64,000 nucleotides of DNA from Planctomycetota bacterium (GTDB lineage: Bacteria; Planctomycetota; PLA2; JAEUHO01), in the NCBI GenBank assembly GCA_020631815.1, contig JACKGW010000005.1, positions 62,001 through 126,000 of the forward strand. The letters are read 5' to 3'. The position numbers were made by a program, and so were the translations under genes. Shown piece by piece: positions 50,769 to 60,581 of the stretch (positions are counted from its first letter, which is position 1; each line of letters begins with the position of its first letter). Below the pieces are notes generated by a model. It saw only the letters and a list, made by a program, of their open reading frames with translations, was not told where the DNA came from and made no database searches.

Positions 50769-51938
50769 CTACTTCGCGTACTTGACGCTGCAGCCGTAGG
50801 GGGGCTGCGAGGCGTAGGGGGCAGGCTTGCCGGCCAAGACGGCGTCCAGCACGGCGACGACGTGGTTGGTCGCGCCTGCCACGTCGCCCGGGTTCATGCT
50901 GCGGATGCTGTCGATGGCGCCCGCGTACACGATGCGACCCTGCGGGTCGATGACGCGCATGTCCGGCGTGGTCTTGGCGCCGTAGGCGTGGCCCACTTCG
51001 CCCGTCGGATCGAGCAGCAGCGCGGTGGGATGCGCGCCCTGCTCGCCGAGGCGACGCAAGGCGTCGGCTTGGCTCATGTAGCCCTGGTTGCCCGGAGCCG
51101 AGGAGCAGATCGACAGCCATACGACGCCCTTGGCGGCGTAGGCCTGCTGCAGGGCCTGCATGGCCTTGTGGCTCGCGTCGTACTGCTTCTTGACGAAGGG
51201 GCAGTCGTAGTTGACCCACTCGAGGACGACCCACTTGCCCTTGTAGTCCGCCAGCGAGCGCTGCGTACCCGTGGCGTCCGTCAGGCGGAAGGCGGGCGCG
51301 GCGTTGGCCGCGGCAGTCGCCTCGCGGTCGGCATACTTCACGCTGCAGCCGTACGGCGGGTGGGCCGCGAAGGGATAGCCCTTGCCGGCCTGCACGCTGT
51401 CGAAGAAGTACGAGACGTAGTTGGTCGCCTTGGCGACGTCGGCGGCGTCACGACTGCGGATGCTGTCGATCGCACCGGCGTACACGACCTTGCCCTCCGG
51501 GCAGATGATGCGCATGTCGGGGGTGGTCTTGGCGCCGAAGCGATGGCCGACCTCGCCGGTCGGGTCCAGGAGCAACGCCGTCGGTACGGCCTGCTCGATC
51601 TTCATCCGCTCCGCGGCCTGCTTGGGCGTCATGTAGCCCTGCTTGCCTTCGGCGGACGAGCAGATCGAGAACCACACGACGCCTTGGTCGCCCAAGCGCT
51701 TCTGCAGCGCTTGCATCGCGCGGTGGCCAGGGTCGTACTGCTTCTTGACGAAGGGGCAGTCGTAGTTGACCCACTCGAGCACCACCCACTTGCCGCGCTG
51801 GTCGGCCAGGTGCCAGGTGGTGCCGGAGGGGTCCTTGAGCTCGAAGTCGAGCGGGCGCTCGGCCTCCTCGGCCTGGACCGGAGCGAAGCTCATGGTCAAG
51901 GCCAAGACGGCCAGCCCGCAGAGGGCGGTACGGAACAT
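50769..51938 (-). CDS. Tandem-duplicated periplasmic redoxin (AhpC/TSA-like)
   Basis: 389 residues with a signal peptide (FRTALCGLAVLALTMSFAPV). Two complete redoxin domains, period 185 residues, each have LEWVNYDCPFVKKQYD, ICSSxxGxQGYM, ALLLDPTGEVGHxxGAKTTP and a terminal PPYGCSVKYA. The D-C-P-F cysteine is the thiol-active position; a resolving cysteine is not obvious except in the CSVKY tail. The two halves share at least a 45-base identical DNA run (51178-51223 and 51733-51778). Followed by a terminator and preceded, after 65 bases, by dsbD, which could reduce it. Confidence 0.88.
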   Translation of the reverse strand: MFRTALCGLAVLALTMSFAPVQAEEAERPLDFELKDPSGTTWHLADQRGKWVVLEWVNYDCPFVKKQYDPGHRAMQALQKRLGDQGVVWFSICSSAEGKQGYMTPKQAAERMKIEQAVPTALLLDPTGEVGHRFGAKTTPDMRIICPEGKVVYAGAIDSIRSRDAADVAKATNYVSYFFDSVQAGKGYPFAAHPPYGCSVKYADREATAAANAAPAFRLTDATGTQRSLADYKGKWVVLEWVNYDCPFVKKQYDASHKAMQALQQAYAAKGVVWLSICSSAPGNQGYMSQADALRRLGEQGAHPTALLLDPTGEVGHAYGAKTTPDMRVIDPQGRIVYAGAIDSIRSMNPGDVAGATNHVVAVLDAVLAGKPAPYASQPPYGCSVKYAK

Positions 51939-52003
51939 GGGTACGGATCTCCTTCGGGGGTGGGAGGGCCGGACGGGCCCGCCCGAGGAACAGGCAGCAG
52001 AGG

Positions 52004-54286
52004 TCAGGGGGCGCCGAGCACCTTGTCGAGCGCCTCCACGACGTAGGACGACGTGATGGCCGTGCGCAGCACGTAGGCCGGACGGTCGGGGTCCGGCGGC
52101 ACGATCACGTAGAGCGGCACGCTCGCGGTATCGAGGGCGGCCAGCGCCTTGGTGATGCGCTCATCGCGGCGCGTCCAGTCGCCTTGCATGGCAAGCACGC
52201 CGTGGCGCTTGAAGGCGTCCTTCACGGAGTCCGTGTCGAGGAACGCTGCTTCGTTGGCCTTGCAGGTGAGGCACCAGTCGGCGGTGAAGTCGAGGAACAC
52301 CGGCACGCCCGTCTCTTGGCTTGCGGTGATGCGTCGGCCGTCGTACGGCACCCAGCCTTCGGGCGCCGTAGCCACCTGGGCCGCACCGGAGGACGCGTCG
52401 ACCTGGGACTTGTCTAGCACGTACAGGATGCCGCCTGCTGCCACGGCCAAGGCCAGGGCGCGGCCCACGACCCAGCGCGTGCGCGCGGAGCGGATCGGCG
52501 TGCCGAAGCGACCGTAGAACCACGCGCCCAAGGCGACGGCCAACAGGGCCACCAGCAAGGCGGTCATGCCCGAGGTGCCGACCAAGCGACCGAACAGCCA
52601 GACCAGCCAGATCACCGTGGCGTACATGGGGAACGCCGTGATTTGGCGGAAGGTCTCCATCCACGGGCCCGGACGCGGGAGGAAGCGCAGCCAGCCGGGG
52701 AACGAGGACAGCACGACGTACGGCAAGGCCATGCCGATCCCGATGGCCGCGAAGACGCCGAGCGCCTGCACGGCGGGCTGGGTGATCGCGTACCCGATGG
52801 CTGGGCCCATGAAGGGTGCCGTGCACGGCGTGGCAATCACGGTGGCCAGCACGCCCATCCAAAGCGAACCGGCGTAGCTGCCGTGCTTGGTCGTCTGCGC
52901 GGCGCGGCCCGCAAGGCCCGCCAAGCCGGCGCCAACTTCGAACACGCCCGAGAGATTCAGCGCGACGAGGAACATGAGCACGGCCAGGCCCATGACCACG
53001 CGCGGTTCCTGCAGCTGGAAGCCCCAGCCGAGGTCTTCGCTTTGGCTGCGCAGGAACAGCAGAAGCCCGGCGAGCGCCAAGAACGAAGCCACGACGCCGA
53101 CGCCGAAGGCCATGCCGTGGAGCCGCGTCGCCTTGGGGTTGCTGCCTGCCTGGTCGACGAAGCCCAGGATCTTGAGCGACAGCACCGGAAGCACGCACGG
53201 CATGATGTTGAGCAACATGCCGCCCAACAGGGCCAGCAGGATGGCGCCCAGGAACGTGGCGTCTTCGGGGCCGTCACCCGAGCCGCCGGCCTCGACGGCG
53301 TTGCCGTCGTAGCGAACGAACGGCTTGGCCCAAGAGAGGTCGTCGGCTTCGGGCGCGGTCGCCGGCAACGCGACGGCCGGTTCCGGCGGCGGTTGCGTGG
53401 CGCTCGACGAGGCTGCGGGGGACTTCGCCGTGGGCGGTTCGCCGCCGCGCACTTGCCACGCCGTGCGCTCCTCACCGTGCTCGACCACGAAGAGGCCGTC
53501 GGCCCATGTCGGGGCGGGCATGCCGGCGCGCAGCGGCCACGTCACGACGACCTGTTCCGCGGAGCGCACGACAAGCGGCTGGGCGGACGTGTCGAGGCTG
53601 GTCCACGTGGCCCAGATCCCGACCAGGCGCGCGTCCTTCGCACGCCACGGGCCCTCGCCCTCGGCGATCACGCGCAGGCCTTGGGGCGTGATGTCGACGG
53701 TCAGGGCCTCGGGCTGCGCCAGCGGAAGCCGCTTGCGCGCTTCCTCGAACCACGGCGCCTCCGGAGACTGCGGAGGGATCGCATCGCGCACGGGCAAGGT
53801 GAGCGCCAGCTTGGCGTCTCCCGGCAGGCAGCCCTGCGAGTCCTCGCATACGAGCCACTCGACGTCCGCCTCGAACGTGACGTCGCCGAGCTCCACGTCG
53901 AACGGCACCTGCACGTCGCAGGCGAGCAGCACACGGCCCTCGTAGATCTGCGAGTGGATGTCGTCGACTTCGTGCGGCGTGGGGACGGGCCACGCGATGG
54001 GGCCGGCGCGGAAGCCCTCGGGCAAGCGCCACGTGATGACGGGTGCCAAGCCCGTCTCGCCGGGCTCGCGCCAGTAGACGTGCCAGCGCTCGTCGGGCAC
54101 GAACAGCACGCCCAGTCGCAGCGTGGCACCGCCGGTCGTCGAAGTCTGCTCGGCGACAAGCCGCACCTGCAGGTGTTCGCCCTTGGCCGCGGCGGCGTCA
54201 TCGGCGTGGGCAGGGGTCGCGCACGCAAGGGCGGCAGCTACCAAGGCCGTCGCGGCCCAAGCCGCGATCGAGAAGCGTCGAAGCAT
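52004..54286 (-). CDS. dsbD: DsbD/ScsB-type thiol:disulfide interchange protein
   Basis: 760 residues from an ATG with GGAG ten bases upstream; the 110 open codons before it overlap the kinase. N-terminal signal, a periplasmic immunoglobulin-like alpha domain (residues about 30-330), then an eight-helix beta domain with the two cysteine motifs IMPCVLPVLSLKILG and IATPCTAPFMGPAIG. A C-terminal thioredoxin gamma domain follows (DFTADWCLTCKANE). It carries electrons from cytoplasmic thioredoxin to periplasmic thiols. Located between the kinase and the tandem redoxin, a likely redox partner. Confidence 0.93.
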   Translation of the reverse strand: MLRRFSIAAWAATALVAAALACATPAHADDAAAAKGEHLQVRLVAEQTSTTGGATLRLGVLFVPDERWHVYWREPGETGLAPVITWRLPEGFRAGPIAWPVPTPHEVDDIHSQIYEGRVLLACDVQVPFDVELGDVTFEADVEWLVCEDSQGCLPGDAKLALTLPVRDAIPPQSPEAPWFEEARKRLPLAQPEALTVDITPQGLRVIAEGEGPWRAKDARLVGIWATWTSLDTSAQPLVVRSAEQVVVTWPLRAGMPAPTWADGLFVVEHGEERTAWQVRGGEPPTAKSPAASSSATQPPPEPAVALPATAPEADDLSWAKPFVRYDGNAVEAGGSGDGPEDATFLGAILLALLGGMLLNIMPCVLPVLSLKILGFVDQAGSNPKATRLHGMAFGVGVVASFLALAGLLLFLRSQSEDLGWGFQLQEPRVVMGLAVLMFLVALNLSGVFEVGAGLAGLAGRAAQTTKHGSYAGSLWMGVLATVIATPCTAPFMGPAIGYAITQPAVQALGVFAAIGIGMALPYVVLSSFPGWLRFLPRPGPWMETFRQITAFPMYATVIWLVWLFGRLVGTSGMTALLVALLAVALGAWFYGRFGTPIRSARTRWVVGRALALAVAAGGILYVLDKSQVDASSGAAQVATAPEGWVPYDGRRITASQETGVPVFLDFTADWCLTCKANEAAFLDTDSVKDAFKRHGVLAMQGDWTRRDERITKALAALDTASVPLYVIVPPDPDRPAYVLRTAITSSYVVEALDKVLGAP

Positions 54287-54293
54287 CCGGTTG

Positions 54294-56732
54294 CTACTCC
54301 CCACCGTCCGCGGGCAGACCCGCGCGACCCAGGCGCGCGATACGCGCTTCGATACCGGCATCGGCCAGTCGGCAAATCGACGAGCTGGCCGCGGCCAAGT
54401 GGGTGCCTGCGGCTTGCTTGTCACCCGTCGCCGAGAACACCTCCGCGAGCCCGACGTGGGCACGCACCGAGTTCGCATCGCGCCGGAGGGCCTCTTCGTA
54501 CGAGGCGAGGGCCTCGGCCAAGTGGCCCACGCGGGCCTGCACGTCGCCGAGGTGGACGAACGGCTCGGGGTCGTGCGGGCGCGACAGCTCGGAGGCCCGG
54601 CGCAGCGCAGCCAGCGCCTCATCCGTCTCGCCCAGTGCGGCGCGGGCGCGACCCAGCTCGATCCAGAGCTTGCTGCACTTCATGCCCTTGCCGATCGCGA
54701 GGCGACAGACCTCGGCGGCTTCCGCCGCGTCCACGTCCACGAGCGCCGCGGCGAGCCCGCGCCAGATGGCGGGGACCTCGGGCTTCAAGGCCAGCGCCGC
54801 GCGCCACGACGCCGCTGCAGCCGCCGGACGCTCATGGCGCAGGTGATCGAGCGCCGCCATGTGGTGGATCCACGGATTGCCCGGGAAGCGCAGTGCGGCG
54901 ATCTCGTACCACAGCTCGCCCTGCTCGGCCCGTCCGTCGGTGTCGATCCACAGTGCGGCCAGCGCCAGCGAGCGCTCCTCGAGGCCGCGCGGGTCCACGG
55001 CGCCGAGCAGGTCGCGCAAGGCGGCGGCGTCGCCTTCGGTGATCGTCCGGCGCAGGGCGTTGCGCCAGGCGTCCGGGTCGGCGGCCGCGGCCAAGCGCGC
55101 TACGTCCGCTACGTCGGGTCCTTGCCCGCAACGCAGGCGCGAACAGACCTCGGCCCACTCGTCGAGCGCCGCTGTCAACAGCGGGCCGACGTCACCGGCG
55201 TCCTTCACGATGCGCGCCACCTCGGCGGCGGGAAGCTGCAAGTCGCCCAAGCCACGGTCCGTGAGGAACGCTTGGTACGCCGCGCTGCAGCTGGACAGGC
55301 CGCAGTCCGTCATGCGCAGCGTGCGCGCCTCGGCCAGCTCGCTGGTGGCGTCGGCCAAAGCCTTGCGCTCGGTCGCGCGCGTTCGCGCACCGCGCAGCCC
55401 CTCCTGGACGAGCTCCAGCTCGGTCTCGGCGCGACGCCGCCACACGACCGGGGCGTCGGGCGACTGCGCCAGCTGCAGGGCGTTCGACGAGGCGTCGAGC
55501 GCGCGCTGCCACGCGGCCTCGTCGTCGTGCGGGGCGGCGCGCGCTTCGACACGCAGGGCCGCCGCGGCTCCCAAGGCCTGGTCCACGGCGAGGGCCGCGC
55601 GATCGCTGCGGTCGCTGCGCTCGGACACGGCGCCGGCCCACAGCACGGTACCGAGGGCCGCGAGCGCGAAGATCACGCTGGAGAGCACCATCGTGAGTCG
55701 TCGGCGCTTGCGCTCTTCCTGCGCTACGGTGCGGGCGGTAGCCGCATCCAGCTGTGCTTGCCGCGCCTCGCAGTCGATGCGCTCGAGGCAGGCATCGAAC
55801 TCGGCGCGCACGCGTCCCGCGTCGGCGGGGCGCTGCGCCGGGTCGGCGCCCAGACAGCGTGCAGCCAACTCCTTGAGCGCGGGATGGGCATCGCTGGCGT
55901 GCAGGCGGGCCAGGGCTTCGGCGCTATCGCCTGCCGCCGCACTGCGCAGCGCTTCGACCGGCGTGCCGCCGCGCGGCGGGAGGCCGGTGAGGATCTCGCA
56001 GAGGATCGAACCGAGGCCGAAGACGTCCGCCTGGAAGCCGACGCCGTCGTCGGCGCGCGCCTGCTCGGGAGCCATGTAGGCGGGCGTGCCCAGCGGCGAG
56101 ACCGTGATCGGCGGACGCGACTCCTGCGCAGCGGGTGTGACGCGCGAGGTGGAGAGCGGCGGCGAGGTGACCCGTCGCGCGAGACCCCAGTCCACGACCT
56201 GCACGTCGCCGTGGGGCCCGATCATGACGTTGGCGGGCTTGAGGTCGCGGTGGATGACGCCTTGTTCGTGGGCGTGGGCGGCCGCTTGGCAGACGCTCTG
56301 GAAGACGTGCAGGAAGCGGGGCCGGTCCTCGGACGGGTCCTTGCGCCGCGCCAGCAGGTCCTCGAGGGACTCGCCGCGGATGAGACGCATCGCGAGGTAG
56401 GGAAGGCCGTCGGGCGTCGTGCCCAGCTCGTGCACCGCGACGATGGCCGGATGGTCGAGCGAGGCCAGGATGCGGGCCTCGCGCAGGAAGCGGCGGACCA
56501 TCTCGGGGTCGTCGGCCAGCTCGGGGCGCAGCGTCTTGATGGCCAGGTCGCGACCCAGGCGCGGCTCGTGGGCCCGATGGACCACGCCCATGCCGCCGCG
56601 GCCGATGGCCTCGACGTCTTCGTAGCGGGCCGGGGCGTCGGCCGCGCGCGGGGTGCGGGCGAAGGCCATGCGCAGGGCCCGGTCCAGCGGTTCGCCCGCC
56701 GGCGGTTCATGTAGGTCGTGCGTGTCGTGCAT
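54294..56732 (-). CDS. Transmembrane Ser/Thr protein kinase with TPR-like C-terminus
   Basis: 812 residues. Full Hanks-type kinase: GRGGMGVV (44-51), catalytic K66 in LAIKTL, HRDLKPANVM (161-170), VVDWGLAR (DWG in place of DFG, 181-183) and SPLGTPAYMAPEQA. One TM helix (LTMVLSSVIFALAALGTVLW) after about residue 355. The external part is helical with TPR-type repeats (LGRARAALGETDEALAAL, LGDVQARVGHLAEALASYEE). The DWG change is common in such planctomycete kinases. The gene lies immediately downstream of an ECF sigma gene in the same direction, a regular planctomycete pairing, and 7 bases before dsbD. Confidence 0.93.
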   Translation of the reverse strand: MHDTHDLHEPPAGEPLDRALRMAFARTPRAADAPARYEDVEAIGRGGMGVVHRAHEPRLGRDLAIKTLRPELADDPEMVRRFLREARILASLDHPAIVAVHELGTTPDGLPYLAMRLIRGESLEDLLARRKDPSEDRPRFLHVFQSVCQAAAHAHEQGVIHRDLKPANVMIGPHGDVQVVDWGLARRVTSPPLSTSRVTPAAQESRPPITVSPLGTPAYMAPEQARADDGVGFQADVFGLGSILCEILTGLPPRGGTPVEALRSAAAGDSAEALARLHASDAHPALKELAARCLGADPAQRPADAGRVRAEFDACLERIDCEARQAQLDAATARTVAQEERKRRRLTMVLSSVIFALAALGTVLWAGAVSERSDRSDRAALAVDQALGAAAALRVEARAAPHDDEAAWQRALDASSNALQLAQSPDAPVVWRRRAETELELVQEGLRGARTRATERKALADATSELAEARTLRMTDCGLSSCSAAYQAFLTDRGLGDLQLPAAEVARIVKDAGDVGPLLTAALDEWAEVCSRLRCGQGPDVADVARLAAAADPDAWRNALRRTITEGDAAALRDLLGAVDPRGLEERSLALAALWIDTDGRAEQGELWYEIAALRFPGNPWIHHMAALDHLRHERPAAAAASWRAALALKPEVPAIWRGLAAALVDVDAAEAAEVCRLAIGKGMKCSKLWIELGRARAALGETDEALAALRRASELSRPHDPEPFVHLGDVQARVGHLAEALASYEEALRRDANSVRAHVGLAEVFSATGDKQAAGTHLAAASSSICRLADAGIEARIARLGRAGLPADGGE

Positions 56733-56836
56733 GGGCCCAGGCTCGCGCAGGGTGCCCCTCCGTTCCCTCTCCACCGAGGACGCAGGTTTCGGGAAGGGCG
56801 ATCCATGGATGGGGGACGTTCGTCCCGGAGGGCGGG

Positions 56837-57562
56837 CTATTCGCCGAGCATCTCCGCCAGACGCTCGTCGAGGGCGGCGTCGCTGGCCACCTCGCCCTCG
56901 GCGAGGTGTTCGCGGAGCACGCCGCGCAGGGCACGCCCGAACTCGCGCCGCGCCCGGGCGTAGGCCACGTGGAGCTCGGTCGGGTCGCACTGCCAGCGGG
57001 CGGCGATCTCGCGGAGCGCCAGCCCGTCGCCAAACCGGAGCGACAACAGCTCCAGCCGCCGATGGGCCTCCTCGTCGTCCGCCGTGCCGCGGAGGTTCGC
57101 CACGGCGAGGCCGAGCAGATGCTGCAGCCACGCCTGGTCGAAGGCTTGGCCCAGGCTGGGTGCGCGGTCGGAGACCTCGGCGGCCAGCGGCTTCTGACGC
57201 GCGCCATGGCGACCGCGCGAGCGCTCGTAGCGCCGTGCGACGTTGGCCACGACCCCGTGCAGGAAGGCGCCGAACCCCCCGTGCCGTCCGGCCTGGACGC
57301 GCGTCAACGCGCCGCGCTGCTTCAGGCAGTCGAGGAACACGTCCTGGACGGCGTCCTCGACGCTCTGCTCGAGCGACCCGCCGCGCCACCGCAGGTGAAG
57401 CGTGCGGCGTACCACGTCGAGGTAGGCGCGAGCGAACGCCGCGCGGGCTTGCGGATCACCGCGAGCTGCGCGATCGATCATCGACCAGCAGGTCTCGTTC
57501 CCGGAAGGGGCGACCTGGGGGAGCGGGGTGGGCGTCGTGGGGACCTCCTGGGCGCGCGGCAT
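56837..57562 (-). CDS. ECF sigma factor paired with the kinase
   Basis: 241 residues. Region 2: AYLDVVRRTLHLRWRGG, SVEDAVQDVFLDCLKQ, then FLHGVVANVARRYERSRGR. Region 4 is more diverged (LELLSLRFGDGLALREIAAR, DPTELHVAYARARREFGRAL). Transcribed in the same direction as, and 104 bases before, the transmembrane Ser/Thr kinase. In this arrangement the kinase is thought to modify or control the sigma factor; this is family knowledge, not shown here. Confidence 0.9.
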   Translation of the reverse strand: MPRAQEVPTTPTPLPQVAPSGNETCWSMIDRAARGDPQARAAFARAYLDVVRRTLHLRWRGGSLEQSVEDAVQDVFLDCLKQRGALTRVQAGRHGGFGAFLHGVVANVARRYERSRGRHGARQKPLAAEVSDRAPSLGQAFDQAWLQHLLGLAVANLRGTADDEEAHRRLELLSLRFGDGLALREIAARWQCDPTELHVAYARARREFGRALRGVLREHLAEGEVASDAALDERLAEMLGE

Positions 57563-57682
57563 CCTACCCGCATGTGCGCGATGGACGGGGAGCGACGCCT
57601 GCCGTGTTCCTTGCAGGGAACTGACAGAACGGGGCCCTGCAGGGGCCTACGGTGGGCTCCGGCTTGGCACGGAGGACATCAG

Positions 57683-58711
57683 ATGGGCTCCTTCTTCACG
57701 CGATCGTCATCGCTCCTGGCGCTGTGTGTGCTGGGTGCAATCGGAAGCACGCATGCCCGTGCGGAGGAGGCTCCGTCCGGCCCGGCCGCGGAGGCACCGC
57801 CGCTCGTCAGCTACGAAGGCTCGCGTCGCTCGACGTCGTGGGTCACGTTGCCGAACGGCGCACGGGCTGCTGTCGACCGCGGCATCACATGGCGCGGCGT
57901 CACGGCCTACGTGACCTTGACCTACGACCTCGTGGGTGTGGACGCCGAGAGCGGGAAGACGTTGTTCGCTGCGGACATCGGCGCGTTCTGGACCACGCTC
58001 ACCTTCGCCGAAGTCACGCTGGCGGACGGCGCGAAGCAGTGGGCCATCGAGCTGCGTCCGAGTGCGCGTCAGAAGATGGGTGCTGACTTGCGCCAGTACC
58101 ACGGGCTACGCACGGGCGAGCGGCTCGACGTGCCTGCGGCGCGTGCCAAGGACCCGGGAACACCCGTGGAGCTCGTGCAGAGCCTCTCGGGTGTTCGCTC
58201 GCACGTGGCCGAGCGATTCGCCCTGTTGATCGGCACGGCGGAAGGCTACGAAGCCGTCTGTGCGCGCCTGTTCGCCGACGACCTCTCACGTCCCAGCTCC
58301 GGCACGATCGACTTCGCCCGCGACGTCGTCCTCCTCGTCTCGTTCGGCAACTCGTCCAACTGCCGCGGCATCGTCGATCGCGGTGCCTACGAGAGCGAGT
58401 CGGAGATCGTCCTGCGCATCGATGCCAGCACCTTCCAGACCATGGATGGCTGGCAGAAGGCGCGGCCTTGGGGCCTCTTCGTGTTGCCGCGACGTGAAGA
58501 CAAGGTGTACGTCGTGCAAGACGATGCCCAGCGCCTCATCGGGGGCCCGCCGCTCTGGGTGGAGCGCTGGCGCTTCGCTTCCGTGCCCACGCCCGACCAG
58601 GAGCTGGCGGGACTGCCGGCTGCGACGGACACCGACTGGTACGGCTGGGCGCAGGCCGAGGAGCGCGGCTCGCGACCTGCACCGCCGCCTCCCAAGGCGC
58701 CTCCCCGCTGA
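57683..58711 (+). CDS. Exported protein of unknown function
   Basis: 342 residues from an ATG with GGAGG nine bases upstream. Signal peptide SSLLALCVLGAIGSTHARAE. The mature protein has beta-rich stretches (GVTAYVTLTYDLVGVDAESG, WTTLTFAEVTLADGAKQ) and a C-terminal Pro tail. No domain recognised. It lies 58 bases before the RND adaptor gene in the same direction, so it might be expressed with the efflux genes, but no link in sequence supports a shared function. Confidence 0.55.
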   Translation: MGSFFTRSSSLLALCVLGAIGSTHARAEEAPSGPAAEAPPLVSYEGSRRSTSWVTLPNGARAAVDRGITWRGVTAYVTLTYDLVGVDAESGKTLFAADIGAFWTTLTFAEVTLADGAKQWAIELRPSARQKMGADLRQYHGLRTGERLDVPAARAKDPGTPVELVQSLSGVRSHVAERFALLIGTAEGYEAVCARLFADDLSRPSSGTIDFARDVVLLVSFGNSSNCRGIVDRGAYESESEIVLRIDASTFQTMDGWQKARPWGLFVLPRREDKVYVVQDDAQRLIGGPPLWVERWRFASVPTPDQELAGLPAATDTDWYGWAQAEERGSRPAPPPPKAPPR

Positions 58712-58769
58712 CGCCATCCCTGCTCGAGGGTCTGATTCGGTATCCTCCCGCTGCAGCGGGAGGGTGCAC

Positions 58770-60581
58770 ATGGGGGCGTCGGCCGGGCGATCGAGGCGTG
58801 TCGTCGGGGGAGCAAGCTTGCTCCTGCTGGCCTTGGGCGGATGCGGCAAGGCCGCGCCGCCGCGGGTCGAGCGGTCTGTCGCCGTCGAGGTGATGACGCT
58901 CGAGCCGACCGCGCCTGAGCGCGTCGTTGCCATGACGGGTGTGGCGCAGGCCTACAAGCAGGCGGCCGTCGGGTTCGACGTAGGCGGGCGCCTGCTCATG
59001 GTTCGCGACGTTGGCGAGGAAGTCCGCGGACCCGGACGCAATCCCGATGGCTCGCCTCGCGCGGGCGACGTGCTCGCCATCCTGGACGACCTTCGCTACC
59101 GGCAAGCCGCACGGAGCGCCGAGCTCGAGCTGGAGACGGCGCGCGCGGCCCTCGACACGATGCGCCTCGAAGTCGAGACGCTCCTGCCGGAGTCGGTGAC
59201 GCGTGCTGCTCGCACGCGCGACGCCGTCGCGGCCCAGGCCAAGGGGGCGAGCGCTGGCGTGGACGGTGCCCGTGCCACGCGCGACAACGCCAAGCGTGAG
59301 CTCGACCGCCTGGAGTCGCTGGCCGCCAACAACCGCATCTCCGGTAGTGAGCTCGACAAGGCGCGTACGTCCTACGAGAGCGCCGCGAGCGCGCTGACGC
59401 AGGCCGAGGCCGGCGCCGCGGCCGCCGAAGGTGAGCTGGCGGGCAGCGAAGCGGCGCTGCGCGAGGCGGAAGCCCAGCTCACGCTGCGACGCGCGGCGCT
59501 GCAGCAGCAAGAGGCCCAGGTCGCGACACTCGCCTTCCAGCTCGATCGCCGCCAGACGGACCTGGACGACACGGTACTGCGCGCACCCTTTGACGGGCGC
59601 ATCACGGACGTGAAGGCCGCGCGCGGCGGCTTCGTGCAGGCCGGCGGGCCCGTGGTGCAGCTCACCCTGCTCGACCCGATCCAGGTGGCCGCCACCGTGG
59701 CGTCCGACCTGGAGCGATCCATCGTGGTGGGCCAGCGCGTGCAGCTCGCACCCCAGGGGCTGAGCGTGCCGATCGGTGCCGACGGCGAGCCCCTGTTCGG
59801 GCAGGTCTACGAGAAGGCCTCCATCGCCGATGCCGCCACGCGCACGTTCCGCATCGACATCATGGTGCGCAACTGGCGTTTGCAGCGCGCGGCGGAGGAC
59901 GCGGGCGATCGCGTGATCGTGTCGCTTCGCCAGTTCGCGCCCGTCATCGAGGGGTATGCCGCCGAAGACTCGGGGCTGTACGTGTTCGAAGAGGCCGTCG
60001 TCAAGGACGGCGACCAAGACGTCGTGTTGCTCCTCGCTGACGAGCAGACCGGCGCAGCCGTGAAGGGACGCTTCGGCGGCCCGGCGCGCTTGCGCGCCGT
60101 ACCCGTGGAGAAGCAGCCGGGCTATCGGACCTTCCTGGGCTGGACGTTTCGTCACATCCGACCCCTGGAGGACGGCGCCCTGCCGCTGTTGGCTCTCGTG
60201 TATGCCGTCCGGGACCCGATGGGCGATCGACCGCCGACCGAGGAGATCCGACGTCGCGGCGTCTTCGTGGAGACCAACACGTGGGCGCTGCGCCCTGGCG
60301 ACCTCGTCCCCGTGAGCATTCGCACGGGTGCCGATCCGGAGGGCTACTGGGTCCCGGTCAGCGCGATCGCCGACTTGGATGGTCGTCGGCAGGTCTTCCG
60401 CGTGGACGGAGGCGTTGCCCATGCGGTACCCGTGCGGGTCACGCAGGACGCACGTGGCACGTTGCGTCGCATCGAAGGCGAGGGCCTCTCGCCGGGGCTG
60501 GCCTTGGTTACGCGGGGCGTGGCGTACCTGGCCGACGGTGTGCCGGTGACGGTGCACGATGACGAGGGACGTGCGCGATGA
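58770..60581 (+). CDS. RND efflux periplasmic adaptor (membrane fusion protein)
   Basis: 603 residues; GGGAGGG upstream of the ATG. Lipoprotein signal (ASLLLLALGGC). Split lipoyl/barrel-sandwich (VGFDVGGRLLMVRDVGEEV and VLRAPFDGRITDVKAARGGF), a long coiled-coil hairpin between (LETARAALDTMRLEVETLLP to LQQQEAQVATLAFQLDRR), then beta-barrel and membrane-proximal domains. Unusually long for an MFP (about 380 normal), with an extra C-terminal region. ATGA-coupled to the RND pump gene. No outer-membrane channel gene is seen nearby. Confidence 0.9.
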   Translation: MGASAGRSRRVVGGASLLLLALGGCGKAAPPRVERSVAVEVMTLEPTAPERVVAMTGVAQAYKQAAVGFDVGGRLLMVRDVGEEVRGPGRNPDGSPRAGDVLAILDDLRYRQAARSAELELETARAALDTMRLEVETLLPESVTRAARTRDAVAAQAKGASAGVDGARATRDNAKRELDRLESLAANNRISGSELDKARTSYESAASALTQAEAGAAAAEGELAGSEAALREAEAQLTLRRAALQQQEAQVATLAFQLDRRQTDLDDTVLRAPFDGRITDVKAARGGFVQAGGPVVQLTLLDPIQVAATVASDLERSIVVGQRVQLAPQGLSVPIGADGEPLFGQVYEKASIADAATRTFRIDIMVRNWRLQRAAEDAGDRVIVSLRQFAPVIEGYAAEDSGLYVFEEAVVKDGDQDVVLLLADEQTGAAVKGRFGGPARLRAVPVEKQPGYRTFLGWTFRHIRPLEDGALPLLALVYAVRDPMGDRPPTEEIRRRGVFVETNTWALRPGDLVPVSIRTGADPEGYWVPVSAIADLDGRRQVFRVDGGVAHAVPVRVTQDARGTLRRIEGEGLSPGLALVTRGVAYLADGVPVTVHDDEGRAR

